The position numbers and the translations under genes were made by a program. A stretch of 64,000 bases of DNA from Ignavibacteriota bacterium (lineage in GTDB: Bacteria > Bacteroidota > Ignavibacteria > Ignavibacteriales > Melioribacteraceae). The stretch lies in NCBI GenBank assembly GCA_016716225.1, contig JADJWT010000001.1:1-64000 (forward strand), read 5' to 3'. Shown one piece after another: positions 36,836 through 45,918 of the stretch; position 1 is the first letter of the stretch, and every line of letters starts with the position of its first letter. Below the pieces are notes generated by a model, which was given only the letters and a program-made list of their open reading frames with translations, was not told the DNA's origin and did no database searches.

Positions 36836-39800
36836 ATGATTGAAAAAATAATTGATTGGTCAGCCAATAACAGATTTATAGTAATACTGCTCTACATTAT
36901 CTTGATCGGTTTTGGCATTTACAGTGTCATTAACTTGCCTGTGGATGCAATTCCTGATCTCTCCGAAAACCAGGTGATAATTTTTACAGAATGGATGGGA
37001 CGATCACCGCAGATCATAGAAGATCAGGTTACATTTCCTATTGTATCAGGTTTACAAGGATTGCCGGATGTAAAAGCTGTTAGAGCTAATTCAATGTTCG
37101 GAATGTCATTCGTCTTTGTGATTTTCGAAGACAATGTCGATCCATATTTTGCACGATCCCGGGTTCTTGAAAGGATGAATACAATACAAGCACAACTACC
37201 TTCCGGTGTTGTACCTTCGTTAGGACCGGATGGAACTGGTGTTGGACACGTTTATTGGTACACAGTTGAAGGTAAGGATTTTGATCTTGGAACATTACGA
37301 TCTATTCATGATTGGTATATAAGATACAAACTGTCTTCAGTTGAAGGTGTGGCCGAAGTCGCTAGTATTGGCGGATATGTAAAGCAGTATCAAGTAGATG
37401 TTAATCCAAATGATTTAAGGGCGTATAACCTTACTGTATCAGATGTTGTTAACTCAATCCAACGAAGTAATAATGAAGTTGGCGGAAAAATATTGGAGGT
37501 AGGCGATGCAGAATATTTTGTTCGTGGTCAAGGTTATATCAAATCAAAAGAAGATGTTGAAAACACAGTAGTTAAATCTGTGGTAAACGGAATACCAGTA
37601 CTTATAAAAAATGTAGCAAAGGTTCAGATTGGTGGAGACATCCGCCGAGGTGCATTAGAAAAAAATGGTAAAGGTCAGGCTGTTGGTGGAATAATTGTAA
37701 TGAGAAATGGTGAAAATGCACAGCAGGTAATCGATAGAGTAAAAGAAAAGATTAAAGAAATTTCTCCGGGTTTGCCTTCGGGTGTTGAAATAGTAACATC
37801 CTATGATAGAAGTACATTAATTAAAGAAGCAGTGGGTACTTTAGAAAGAGCACTTTTAGAAGCATCAATAACCGTTTCAATTATGGTTATGATTTTCTTG
37901 ATGCACTTTAGAAGTATTGTTAGAATTTTAATTGAGTTACCAATCTCGATTCTTATTGCTTTTATTTTAATGTACTTGTTTGGTATCTCATCCAATATTA
38001 TGTCTCTTGGTGGTATAATCTTAGCAGTCGGTGTAATTGTAGATTCCTCTATTGTTCTGGTGGAAAATGCTTACCGTAATCTTGCTAAAGCATTGGAAGA
38101 AAAAAAACATTTAACACCTGATGAGTACAAAAAGATTTCTATTGATTCTGCTAAACAAGTCGGCAGAGCAATCTTCTTTTCTGAGTTAATAATTCTTACA
38201 TCTTTTTTACCGGTGTTTTTATTAACCGGTCAAGAAGGTAAAATGTTTCATCCTCTTGCTTATACAAAATCATTTGCAATGATAGGTTCTGCAATTGTTG
38301 TTATCTCTCTTATTCCTGTTTTAATGACTATGCTTATGCGCGGTAAGTTCAAACCTGAAGATAAAAATCCAACAACAAGATTTTTTATTCGATTGTACGA
38401 ACCCGTAATTCATTGGGTACTAAAACATAGAAAAATAACAATCGGATTAAATGTAATAGCACTGTTAATTACCGTCCCGATGATTATAAATACTGGAAGT
38501 GAGTTTATACCTCCACTTGATGAAGGATCAATTCTTTATATGCCTGTTACACTTCCGGGTGCTTCAATTACTGAAGTAAATAGAATATTACAGGAACAAG
38601 ATAAAATAATTATGACAATTCCTGAAGTACATCACGTGCTTGGAAAGACTGGCAGAGCTGAAACCGCAACTGATAATGCTCCCTTAAGTATGATTGAAAC
38701 TATTATTCTACTCAAGCCAAAATATGAATGGCGCCCTGGTATTTCTAAGCAGGATATAGTTGCCGAACTTGATTCAAAATTACAAATTCCTGGTGTGCGT
38801 AACGGTTGGACACAACCGATCATCAACAGAATAAATATGCTTTCTACTGGAGTAAGAACAGATATCGGTTTCAAAATATTTGGACCTAATCTTGATACTC
38901 TTGAAACTTATGCTATCAAAGCTGAAAATTTATTAAAGAAAGTTGATGGTGCCGCTGATGTAGTTGCTGAGCGTGTACAGAATGGATATTACTTAGACAT
39001 TCAAATCAAACGTGATATTGCAGCTCGTTATGGTATTAACATCCGCGATTTACAAGATATTATTGAAACAGCTATTGGTGGACAAAACTTAGGTATTGTG
39101 ATTGAAGGAAGGATGCGTTTCCCAATACGTATGCGTTATCAAAAAGACTTCCGTGATAATGCTGAAGAAATTAAAAGCCTTATTGTACCGGTGAGCCTTT
39201 CAAATCAAATGAGCATTCAATCAACAATGAGTAACAATACACAAAATGGTATGAGTGGTGGAACTTCAAATAGTATGTCTTCTATGGGTAGTACAAATAA
39301 TTCCATTGCACCTCCTCAATCAACAAGTATTCAAAATAATTACTCATTGCTAAGTACAGAACAAAATGCAGTTACTTATCTCCCAATTTCAGAATTAGCC
39401 GAAGTTAAGGTTTTAACAGGACCTCCAATGATTAGCAGTGAAAATGGAATGTTAAGATCAATAGTTTTTATGAATACACGTGGCAGAGATATGGGTAATG
39501 TTATGGTTGATGCAAAAAAAATTATAGAAAATAATCTTAAACTCCCTGCAGGTTATAGTTATACCTGGAGTGGCCAATATGAAAGCAAAGTGCGGGCACA
39601 ACAGACAATTGAAATTATAATGCCGGTTGTTTTCTTTTTAATCTTTTTTCTGCTCTTCCTTACCCTTAAAGATTATGTTGAAGCCGGAGTAGTTATGCTT
39701 TCAGTACCTTTTGCACTTTTAGGTGGTATGTATATGATCTATATACTTGGATATAATTTTTCAGTTGCCGTTTGGGTTGGATTTATCGCTTTATATGGTA

Positions 39801-40189
39801 TTGCCGTTGAAACAGGTGTTATCATGGTAGTGTATTTGCATGAAGCCCTTGATAGAAAATTAAGTGCACATCAAAAAGGTTTGCGTGGACCTATTACAAA
39901 TGAAGATATATATCAAGCAATTGTCGAAGGTTCAGTCTTAAGATTAAGACCAAAACTAATGACTGTGTTTACAGCAATGGTTGGATTGATTCCGATTATG
40001 TGGTCTTCAGGTACAGGTTCAGATGTTATGAAACCGCTTACGGCACCGATGATAGGTGGTTTGCTTACTAGTGCTATACACGTTCTTGTAGTTACTCCAG
40101 TTCTTTTTGCAATGATGAAAGAACACGCTCTTAAAAAAGGAAAGTTAGAACTTTCAAAAATGGCTGGTTGGATGAAGGAGGGTGATTGA
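36836..40189 (+). CDS. cusA: CusA-type copper/silver RND efflux permease
   Basis: 1117 residues, longer than the usual 1030-1050 of CusA. It has the HME-RND start with LPVDAIPDLSENQVIIFTEW, typical of CusA, a Met in the periplasmic GIVIEGRMRFPIRMRY region, and TM4 GVIVDSSIVLVEN near residue 398. The extra length is a Met/Ser/Asn-rich insert at about 788-842 (SNQMSIQSTMSNNTQNGMSG and on) in the second periplasmic loop; it could supply thioether ligands for Cu(I). The outer-membrane gene starts one base after the stop. It pumps periplasmic or cytosolic Cu(I)/Ag(I) through the CusBC partners. Confidence 0.88.
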   Translation: MIEKIIDWSANNRFIVILLYIILIGFGIYSVINLPVDAIPDLSENQVIIFTEWMGRSPQIIEDQVTFPIVSGLQGLPDVKAVRANSMFGMSFVFVIFEDNVDPYFARSRVLERMNTIQAQLPSGVVPSLGPDGTGVGHVYWYTVEGKDFDLGTLRSIHDWYIRYKLSSVEGVAEVASIGGYVKQYQVDVNPNDLRAYNLTVSDVVNSIQRSNNEVGGKILEVGDAEYFVRGQGYIKSKEDVENTVVKSVVNGIPVLIKNVAKVQIGGDIRRGALEKNGKGQAVGGIIVMRNGENAQQVIDRVKEKIKEISPGLPSGVEIVTSYDRSTLIKEAVGTLERALLEASITVSIMVMIFLMHFRSIVRILIELPISILIAFILMYLFGISSNIMSLGGIILAVGVIVDSSIVLVENAYRNLAKALEEKKHLTPDEYKKISIDSAKQVGRAIFFSELIILTSFLPVFLLTGQEGKMFHPLAYTKSFAMIGSAIVVISLIPVLMTMLMRGKFKPEDKNPTTRFFIRLYEPVIHWVLKHRKITIGLNVIALLITVPMIINTGSEFIPPLDEGSILYMPVTLPGASITEVNRILQEQDKIIMTIPEVHHVLGKTGRAETATDNAPLSMIETIILLKPKYEWRPGISKQDIVAELDSKLQIPGVRNGWTQPIINRINMLSTGVRTDIGFKIFGPNLDTLETYAIKAENLLKKVDGAADVVAERVQNGYYLDIQIKRDIAARYGINIRDLQDIIETAIGGQNLGIVIEGRMRFPIRMRYQKDFRDNAEEIKSLIVPVSLSNQMSIQSTMSNNTQNGMSGGTSNSMSSMGSTNNSIAPPQSTSIQNNYSLLSTEQNAVTYLPISELAEVKVLTGPPMISSENGMLRSIVFMNTRGRDMGNVMVDAKKIIENNLKLPAGYSYTWSGQYESKVRAQQTIEIIMPVVFFLIFFLLFLTLKDYVEAGVVMLSVPFALLGGMYMIYILGYNFSVAVWVGFIALYGIAVETGVIMVVYLHEALDRKLSAHQKGLRGPITNEDIYQAIVEGSVLRLRPKLMTVFTAMVGLIPIMWSSGTGSDVMKPLTAPMIGGLLTSAIHVLVVTPVLFAMMKEHALKKGKLELSKMAGWMKEGD

Positions 40190-40190
40190 C

Positions 40191-41534
40191 ATGAATAATC
40201 ATAAATTAAAAATGAAAAATACTATTATAAATCTCTTATTAATAATATTAATATTGTTGATAAGCAGTAAATTTAAAGCACAGTCAATAGATTCATTGGT
40301 TAATGAAGCAATTGCAAATAACCCTCAGTTAAAATCACTTCAATTTAAAATAAAATCTTCTGAGTTTAGAAGTGAATCGATCAATTTTCTTCCTCCGCCT
40401 AATCTATCTGTTGAATTTTCTCAAATACCTGTGAATGAATATAATATTATTAATCAATCAATATCTAACAGCATTGCTCTTTCACAGATGTTCCCGCTTG
40501 GTGGTAAATTAAGTGCAATGTCTGAAGTAGAAAAAAAAAATACACGGGTTGAAGGTGATAACTTTGATGCTTATAAGGTTAGTCTAATTGCACAGGTGAA
40601 AATGTCTTACTTCAATTTGTGGCTTATTGATAGAAAGATTGAAATACAAAAAAGTAATATTTCTTTATTAAAAGATTTTGCCAGATCTATTGAAGTTGCA
40701 TTTTATACAAACAGAATCATTCAGGCTGATTTACTTAGTATCCAGAGTGAAATTGCTTCAAATGATGCACAGCTTTTAATTGCTGAAAAACAAAGAGAAG
40801 CAGCGATTTATACACTAAATAAATTTCTGGGTAGGAATCTGAACTCAAAAGATGTTTTTGCTATCGAAGACTTTGAAGTTGATTCATTAGTTTTTAATCA
40901 ATCTCAATTGGAAGAGATATTAAATAATTCAAATCCATCATTAACAAAAATGAACAATATGATTGATATGAATAAAGCAATGATAATTGCAAATAATAAA
41001 GAATTGATTCCGGACTTAATGGTACAGGGAATGTTGATGAGAATGCCAAAAGGTATGGTTCTTACTTCATCATCAGATTTAACAATGCTTGAACCTAAAA
41101 CAGAGATTATGTATTCATTAATGTTTTCAATCAATTTGCCGTTTGCACCTTGGTCAATTGGTAAATTAAAAAATAAAGAGGAAGAACTGGTTTCAGGTAT
41201 AAACAGTATTGAGCAAGAAAAAATTGATATGCAGAGAGATATGTATGCAAAACTAAAAGAAGTTTTAGTTAAATATAATACTGCAATTGAACTTACAAAA
41301 CTGTATGATAAAAATGTGATTCCTCTATACATAAACGCATCTGAATCCCAGACTACTGCATACCAGAATGGTAAAACTGGAATAAGCACAGTTCTTGATT
41401 CTTACAGGATGCTTCTTATGCAAAAGATGAATTATTATATGTCTAAAGCAGATGTTCAAATGTCTCTTGCAGAAGTAGAAATGATGGTTGGTTCAAATCT
41501 TAAAAATCTATTGTTATCGGAAGGAAATTATTAA
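40191..41534 (+). CDS. CusC-like TolC-family outer-membrane protein
   Basis: About 447 residues from ATG 40191 (GGAGGG 9-14 bases upstream inside the end of cusA); ATG 40212 is an alternative. The signal peptide ends near SKFKA/QS. Efflux repeats are SIDSLVNEAIANNPQLKSLQ and the later half through MNYYMSKADVQMSLAEVEMM. Methionine is frequent in the second half (MVQGMLMRMPKGMVL), in line with copper. It forms the outer-membrane part of the pump between CusA and CusB. Confidence 0.8.
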   Translation: MNNHKLKMKNTIINLLLIILILLISSKFKAQSIDSLVNEAIANNPQLKSLQFKIKSSEFRSESINFLPPPNLSVEFSQIPVNEYNIINQSISNSIALSQMFPLGGKLSAMSEVEKKNTRVEGDNFDAYKVSLIAQVKMSYFNLWLIDRKIEIQKSNISLLKDFARSIEVAFYTNRIIQADLLSIQSEIASNDAQLLIAEKQREAAIYTLNKFLGRNLNSKDVFAIEDFEVDSLVFNQSQLEEILNNSNPSLTKMNNMIDMNKAMIIANNKELIPDLMVQGMLMRMPKGMVLTSSSDLTMLEPKTEIMYSLMFSINLPFAPWSIGKLKNKEEELVSGINSIEQEKIDMQRDMYAKLKEVLVKYNTAIELTKLYDKNVIPLYINASESQTTAYQNGKTGISTVLDSYRMLLMQKMNYYMSKADVQMSLAEVEMMVGSNLKNLLLSEGNY

Positions 41535-41535
41535 A

Positions 41536-42807
41536 ATGAAAATAACAAAATATTTATTAATCACATTCACCCTTATTTACTTATTTGTATTTGCTTGTAC
41601 TAATACCGATGAGACTAACAATAAAACAAATGGATACTGGACTTGCACAATGCACCCTCAGGTTCATAAAGACGGACCTGGCGCTTGTCCTATATGTAAT
41701 ATGGATTTAATTAAAAAAGTTGTTGATGATATGACTGACGATTCTAATAAATCAGATATGGAAGGAATGATAACTCTAAGTACTGATAAACTGGTACTGG
41801 CAAATGTCTCAACCATAAAGATTAGAGCTGAAAGATTGAATAAGGAATTATCAGCTTACAGTTATCTTGATTTTGTTGAACAGAATCGTAAAACCATTCC
41901 CGCCAAATTCAATGGAAGAATAGAAAAATTATTTGTCAATAAAACAGGTGATTATATTAAAAAAGGACAAGCACTGTTTGAAATTTACAGCCCGGATCTA
42001 GTGCAGGCTCAGTACGATTATTTAATATTATTAAACAATAACAAAAATCAAAATAATGATTTGGTTGAATCATCAATTAAAAAGATGGAGTTGTTGGGAT
42101 TTACATCAAGTCAAATTGAAGAAATTAAGAACTCTGGTAAAGCAAATCTAACGGTAACATATTACTCGCCAGTAAGTGGTACTGTTATTGAAAAGAAAGT
42201 TCAGGAAGGAATGTATGTTAATGAAGGTTCAGCTATTTATGAATTAGCTGAACTTTCAAATTTGTGGAATATTTCCGAAGTAAATGAATCTGATCTTTCA
42301 GCAATTAAGCTTGGAAGTAGAGTAAAATTAAAATTAAAATCGTACCCGGGTGAAGAGTTCATCGGTAAAGTTTCTTTTATTTATCCTGTAATAAACCCCC
42401 AAACCAGATCAGTTAAAGTTCGTAGTGAATTTTCAAGTCTTAACAGTAAACTTAAACCTCAAATGTATGGTGAAACTATTTTCTATTCTGATAACGGTAC
42501 TGGATTATTAGTTCCTGCCAATGCAGTAATATTTTCGGGTAACATTAATGTAGTATGGGTAAAAACTTCTGATGGAATGTTTGAAGCCCGTAAAGTTGAG
42601 ATTGGTGAAAAGTACGGAGATAAGTACCAAATTATATCTGGATTAAATGTAGCAGACGAAATTGCTGCAAGCGGTGGATTTTTAATCGATTCTGAAAGCC
42701 AGTTAAAAACTGGTATGCCTACAAGCCATCAGCACAATGAAGATAATACTCCAACAAAACAATCAAAATCCACTGATGGAATGGAAGGAATGGATATGCC
42801 GGAATAA
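41536..42807 (+). CDS. CusB-like adaptor with N-terminal heavy-metal-binding domain
   Basis: About 423 residues from ATG 41536, one base after the previous stop. The lipobox is FVFAC. A heavy-metal-binding domain follows: YWTCTMHPQVHKDGPGACPI then CNMDLIKK, with Cys, Met and His ligands of the copper-binding type. Next come the adaptor lipoyl halves (FNGRIEKLFVNKTGDYIKKG and SPVSGTVIEKKVQEGMYVNE) and membrane-proximal domain, and a C-terminal His/Met tail (GMPTSHQHNEDN, MEGMDMPE). The fusion puts a metal-catching module on the pump's own adaptor. Confidence 0.88.
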   Translation: MKITKYLLITFTLIYLFVFACTNTDETNNKTNGYWTCTMHPQVHKDGPGACPICNMDLIKKVVDDMTDDSNKSDMEGMITLSTDKLVLANVSTIKIRAERLNKELSAYSYLDFVEQNRKTIPAKFNGRIEKLFVNKTGDYIKKGQALFEIYSPDLVQAQYDYLILLNNNKNQNNDLVESSIKKMELLGFTSSQIEEIKNSGKANLTVTYYSPVSGTVIEKKVQEGMYVNEGSAIYELAELSNLWNISEVNESDLSAIKLGSRVKLKLKSYPGEEFIGKVSFIYPVINPQTRSVKVRSEFSSLNSKLKPQMYGETIFYSDNGTGLLVPANAVIFSGNINVVWVKTSDGMFEARKVEIGEKYGDKYQIISGLNVADEIAASGGFLIDSESQLKTGMPTSHQHNEDNTPTKQSKSTDGMEGMDMPE

Positions 42808-42860
42808 AAGGATTAAGTCATTAACTAAAACATACTTATAAACTAACAAAGGATTCTATT

Positions 42861-43205
42861 ATGAAAAACATAATATCAAAAATCAGCACAACATCTATTC
42901 TTACATGTGTACTCCTTCTCAGTTTCATCGCTGTAGGCTGCGGTCAAGATAATCACAAAGGACATGATCATAATTCAATGAAAGAAAATATTACTCAAGT
43001 GGATTCATCGCTTATTAGAACTGGTATTATCGATTTACAATCTATTGATGCAAATAAGGATGGAATGGTCTATCAAGATCCAATGGATTGGAATGTTATT
43101 TCTGATGAACCCGGTAAATGCCCACTATGCAAAATGACACTTAAAGAAGTCACGCTCGAAGACGCAAAAGTAAACTTAATAGACAATGGATTTAAAGTAA
43201 AATAA
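42861..43205 (+). CDS. Small lipoprotein with degenerate heavy-metal-binding domain
   Basis: 114 residues. A lipobox (FIAVGC) and His-rich start (NHKGHDHNSM) precede one copy of a domain reading IDANKDGMVYQDPMDWNVIS then PGKCPLCKM. The first Cys of the usual YxCPM is replaced by Asp, while the CPLC pair is kept. Immediately before it is DANKDG, shaped like an EF-hand loop. It lies 53 bp after cusB and upstream of a two-domain relative. Likely a periplasmic or membrane-anchored metal binder. Confidence 0.7.
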   Translation: MKNIISKISTTSILTCVLLLSFIAVGCGQDNHKGHDHNSMKENITQVDSSLIRTGIIDLQSIDANKDGMVYQDPMDWNVISDEPGKCPLCKMTLKEVTLEDAKVNLIDNGFKVK

Positions 43206-43229
43206 ATAATTTTAATAATAGGAGATAAT

Positions 43230-43862
43230 ATGAACATACAAAAATCTATCATGAATTTATTCATCTTCACTGCACTTTCATTCTTGTTGAGCGGAACAAT
43301 TTTAGCACAGCATCAGCATGGTAGCGATTCAATTCAAACCGAAAAGAAGAAAATGAACTGTTGTAAAACCATGAATGGCTCTAATCACGAAATGAAATCT
43401 GAAAAAACTGAAATAGGTGAAAAAAATAATATTGATCTGGGAATCATTGATAAAAACAAAGATGGAAAAGTATATCAGTGCCCAATGTGTGCGGATCAGA
43501 TTGCCGATGATCCGGGAGAATGTTCTAAGTGCGGAATGGATCTAAAGGAAGTATCAATAGATAATGCACAACAAGTTCTTGATAAAAATGGTCATGAGAT
43601 GATTCACTCGAAAATGATGGATAATGATATTAAGGATACTGATTATGAAAAAATTGATATGAAAAAGAACAATATAGTTCGTGAGGATGAGATCCATTTG
43701 ATGGCTATTGATAAAAATAAAGACGGTAAAGTATTCCAATGCCCAATGCACTTTGATCAAATTTCTGATAAATCTGGTGAATGCGCGGAATGTGGAATGA
43801 AACTCAAAGAAATATCAACAAAAGAAGTGCATGAAAAATTAAAAAAATATAATCATAAATAA
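43230..43862 (+). CDS. Exported protein with two heavy-metal-binding domains
   Basis: 210 residues with a signal peptide ending near LAQ/HQH. Two repeats each read IDKNKDGKV(Y/F)QCPM..., ending CSKCGMDLKEVS and CAECGMKLKEIS. Each has CPM...CxxCGM ligands, as in the heavy-metal-binding domain of CusB-like proteins, preceded by a DKNKDG loop resembling an EF-hand. Extra Cys and His (MNCCKTMNGSNHEMK) precede them. GGAGA lies upstream of the ATG. It is the third gene in a row with this domain and probably buffers copper in the periplasm. Confidence 0.75.
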   Translation: MNIQKSIMNLFIFTALSFLLSGTILAQHQHGSDSIQTEKKKMNCCKTMNGSNHEMKSEKTEIGEKNNIDLGIIDKNKDGKVYQCPMCADQIADDPGECSKCGMDLKEVSIDNAQQVLDKNGHEMIHSKMMDNDIKDTDYEKIDMKKNNIVREDEIHLMAIDKNKDGKVFQCPMHFDQISDKSGECAECGMKLKEISTKEVHEKLKKYNHK

Positions 43863-43903
43863 ACTTTATTCAATAAAATATTTTTAATCAAATGGAGAAT
43901 AAG

Positions 43904-44044
43904 ATGAAAAACTCAATAAATAATATTTCCCTTTGAGAACAATTGGGATATTTATTTCTTGCTAATTCAGATGAATTCTCTATTAAAAATTCGTTTACTG
44001 TAAGCGTTGGCTTTGGATACATATTTGGTTTGGGAGAACACTAA
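43904..44044 (+). pseudogene. Remnant of an outer-membrane beta-barrel gene
   Basis: A start with ribosome site (GGAG, ATG 43904) reads MKNSINNISL and a stop; further on comes GYLFLANSDEFSIKNSFTVS then VGFGYIFGLGEH and a stop, a typical last strand of an outer-membrane barrel. The two ends are kept and the middle is gone. The following 44045-44205 shows no gene. Confidence 0.45.
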
Positions 44045-44205
44045 ATTCTATTAGCTTTCAATTCATTAAATAATAGAATAAAAAACTCAGCCTCCCCTCT
44101 GCAATTGGCAATGGTTTCTGTTACTGGTTTGTATGGTGGTGTAATAGCTCATTAATTAAAAATATTATAGGACAACAAAAAATAAAAAATCTTTAGGAGG
44201 CGTAA

Positions 44206-44307
44206 TTGTTGAAGATATTAATGTTCATATTAATTGCAATATTACTTGGCTTTTTAATTTTTAGGAAAGTCATCAAAGCAAGTAAAGGTGATGACTGCTG
44301 CAGATAG
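44206..44307 (+). CDS. Very small membrane protein with C-terminal CC pair
   Basis: 32-33 residues. TTG 44206 or 44209 lies 5-8 bases after AGGAGG (44195-44200), an excellent ribosome site. The product is one membrane helix (LMFILIAILLGFLIFRKVIK) followed by ASKGDDCCR. The plan recalls FeoB-associated and other tiny Cys-tailed membrane proteins that accompany metal transporters. It is within the copper operon, 36 bp before the T9SS protein gene. Expression is supported only by the ribosome site and context. Confidence 0.5.
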   Translation: MLKILMFILIAILLGFLIFRKVIKASKGDDCCR

Positions 44308-44343
44308 TACAAATAAATATTAATTTAATAAATAGAGGTATTT

Positions 44344-45918
44344 ATGTTAAAAGTAAAACCAAAGAAAGTTCGAAAAATTTTGTTTATAGAATTATTGATA
44401 TTTTTTTTCATTTCGGGCCTTAATTTAAAAGCTCAACACTATTATTCAGGAGATTTTAATCCTGATTCATTAAAAGATGTTACTGTAACTGGAACAGTAA
44501 TTATTGATTCAAATTATGAACATTCATTTTATTATTTAGATGAAAATAATGATGGTAGCAAAGATTATATTTTGAACTTTGGTCCCAATTGGTATTTACC
44601 GGATGAAGGAAATGCAGTTCGACCAACAAATGGAGAGTCAATAACAATCACTGGAGGAATGCATGTAATGTTTGATAGTTTGAATGTAATTGTTGTCTAT
44701 CAAATTAATGGAGAATTTTGGAGAGATCCGTTTGAACCAATGTGGAATAATATGGGAAATCATTCACACAATGGAACTCATCATCAAGGTGATTGTAATG
44801 GATATGCATTCGGTTTTGATCATGATTCTTTAAATTCGATTAACTTATTTGGAACCACAATAATTGACTCAACTTTTATTTTTGATTCATATTATTTGGA
44901 TACAAATAACGATTCAATTCCGGATTATTTTTTAAATTTTGGACCGCCTTGGTATGAACCAAATTCAAATATTCAAAAACCTAAAAATGGAGATGAAATT
45001 TCAATTGTTGGTGGAATGTTAGAAAATAATTCAATTCCAATGATAATTGTGTACCTATTAAATGGATTAGATTGGAGAGATTCAAATTCAGTTGGTCCAC
45101 TTTTAGGTGGAGGTTGGGCTCAAAGAAACATGACAGACTCATTTTTTGTTCATTCAACTTTTGATGATGAAGATTATATGAATATTCAACCTGGTTGGTA
45201 CAATGGTGGTCGAATGCACGGCGGTGGAATGATGACAGATTCATTATTTTTTCAAATCATGGAAGTATTTCCGCACGATATTCCTTTTTCAGAAAATGAA
45301 AACATTTTTGCCGGATACGAAATTGGTGTGTTTCAGCCCAATGGTTCAAATAATATGTGGAACAGCGGTGGTTGCGGTGGAATGATGAATTTTAATTCAA
45401 ATATTAATTTTCAATTGCATTTTAATAACAAGCAGTTAAATGGGTCTAATTGGTCACTAGAAAATATTAAGGCAAAATATTGGGATGCTCAAACTTTAAA
45501 TTGGGAAGAAATTTCAAATGCCATAGTCGATTTAAATAATAGTTCGGTCAGTTTCAGTTTCAATACATTAAGTAACTTTATAATCTTAACTTCCAACTCA
45601 GTTACTTCTATTAGTAATAGTGTTAACAATCAAGTAGGTAACAAATATGAATTGTATCAAAATTATCCAAATCCGTTTAATCCAACTACAACTATAAAAT
45701 ATAGTATTCCTTTAAATGAAAAACATGGAACAACAAAGGTAAAGTTGATTGTTTATGATGTTTTAGGAAAAATAGTTGCCACACTGGTTAACGAAAGACA
45801 AAATTCTGGTAATAATGAAGTAATTTTTAATGCTAACAATTTACCAAGCGGAATTTATTTTTACGAATTAAAAATCGGTAATTATGTAGATGTTAAGAAA
45901 ATGATATTAATTAAATAG
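44344..45918 (+). CDS. T9SS-exported protein with two tandem domains and sorting signal
   Basis: 524 residues. The signal peptide ends near LKA/QH. Two tandem copies of a domain of about 115 residues follow: each has 'VTVTGTVIIDSN...YYLDENNDGSKDYILNFGP.WY.P....G..I.I.GGM...VYQ.NG..WRD', the first at about 36-140 and the second at 160-265. A His/Met/Gly-rich section (WNNMGNHSHNGTHHQGDC, GGRMHGGGMMTD) suggests metal binding. The last 90 residues are a T9SS type A sorting domain with YELYQNYPNPFNPTTTIKYS. It should be secreted or cell-surface anchored. Its place behind the copper operon suggests an extracellular copper role, unproven. Confidence 0.75.
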   Translation: MLKVKPKKVRKILFIELLIFFFISGLNLKAQHYYSGDFNPDSLKDVTVTGTVIIDSNYEHSFYYLDENNDGSKDYILNFGPNWYLPDEGNAVRPTNGESITITGGMHVMFDSLNVIVVYQINGEFWRDPFEPMWNNMGNHSHNGTHHQGDCNGYAFGFDHDSLNSINLFGTTIIDSTFIFDSYYLDTNNDSIPDYFLNFGPPWYEPNSNIQKPKNGDEISIVGGMLENNSIPMIIVYLLNGLDWRDSNSVGPLLGGGWAQRNMTDSFFVHSTFDDEDYMNIQPGWYNGGRMHGGGMMTDSLFFQIMEVFPHDIPFSENENIFAGYEIGVFQPNGSNNMWNSGGCGGMMNFNSNINFQLHFNNKQLNGSNWSLENIKAKYWDAQTLNWEEISNAIVDLNNSSVSFSFNTLSNFIILTSNSVTSISNSVNNQVGNKYELYQNYPNPFNPTTTIKYSIPLNEKHGTTKVKLIVYDVLGKIVATLVNERQNSGNNEVIFNANNLPSGIYFYELKIGNYVDVKKMILIK

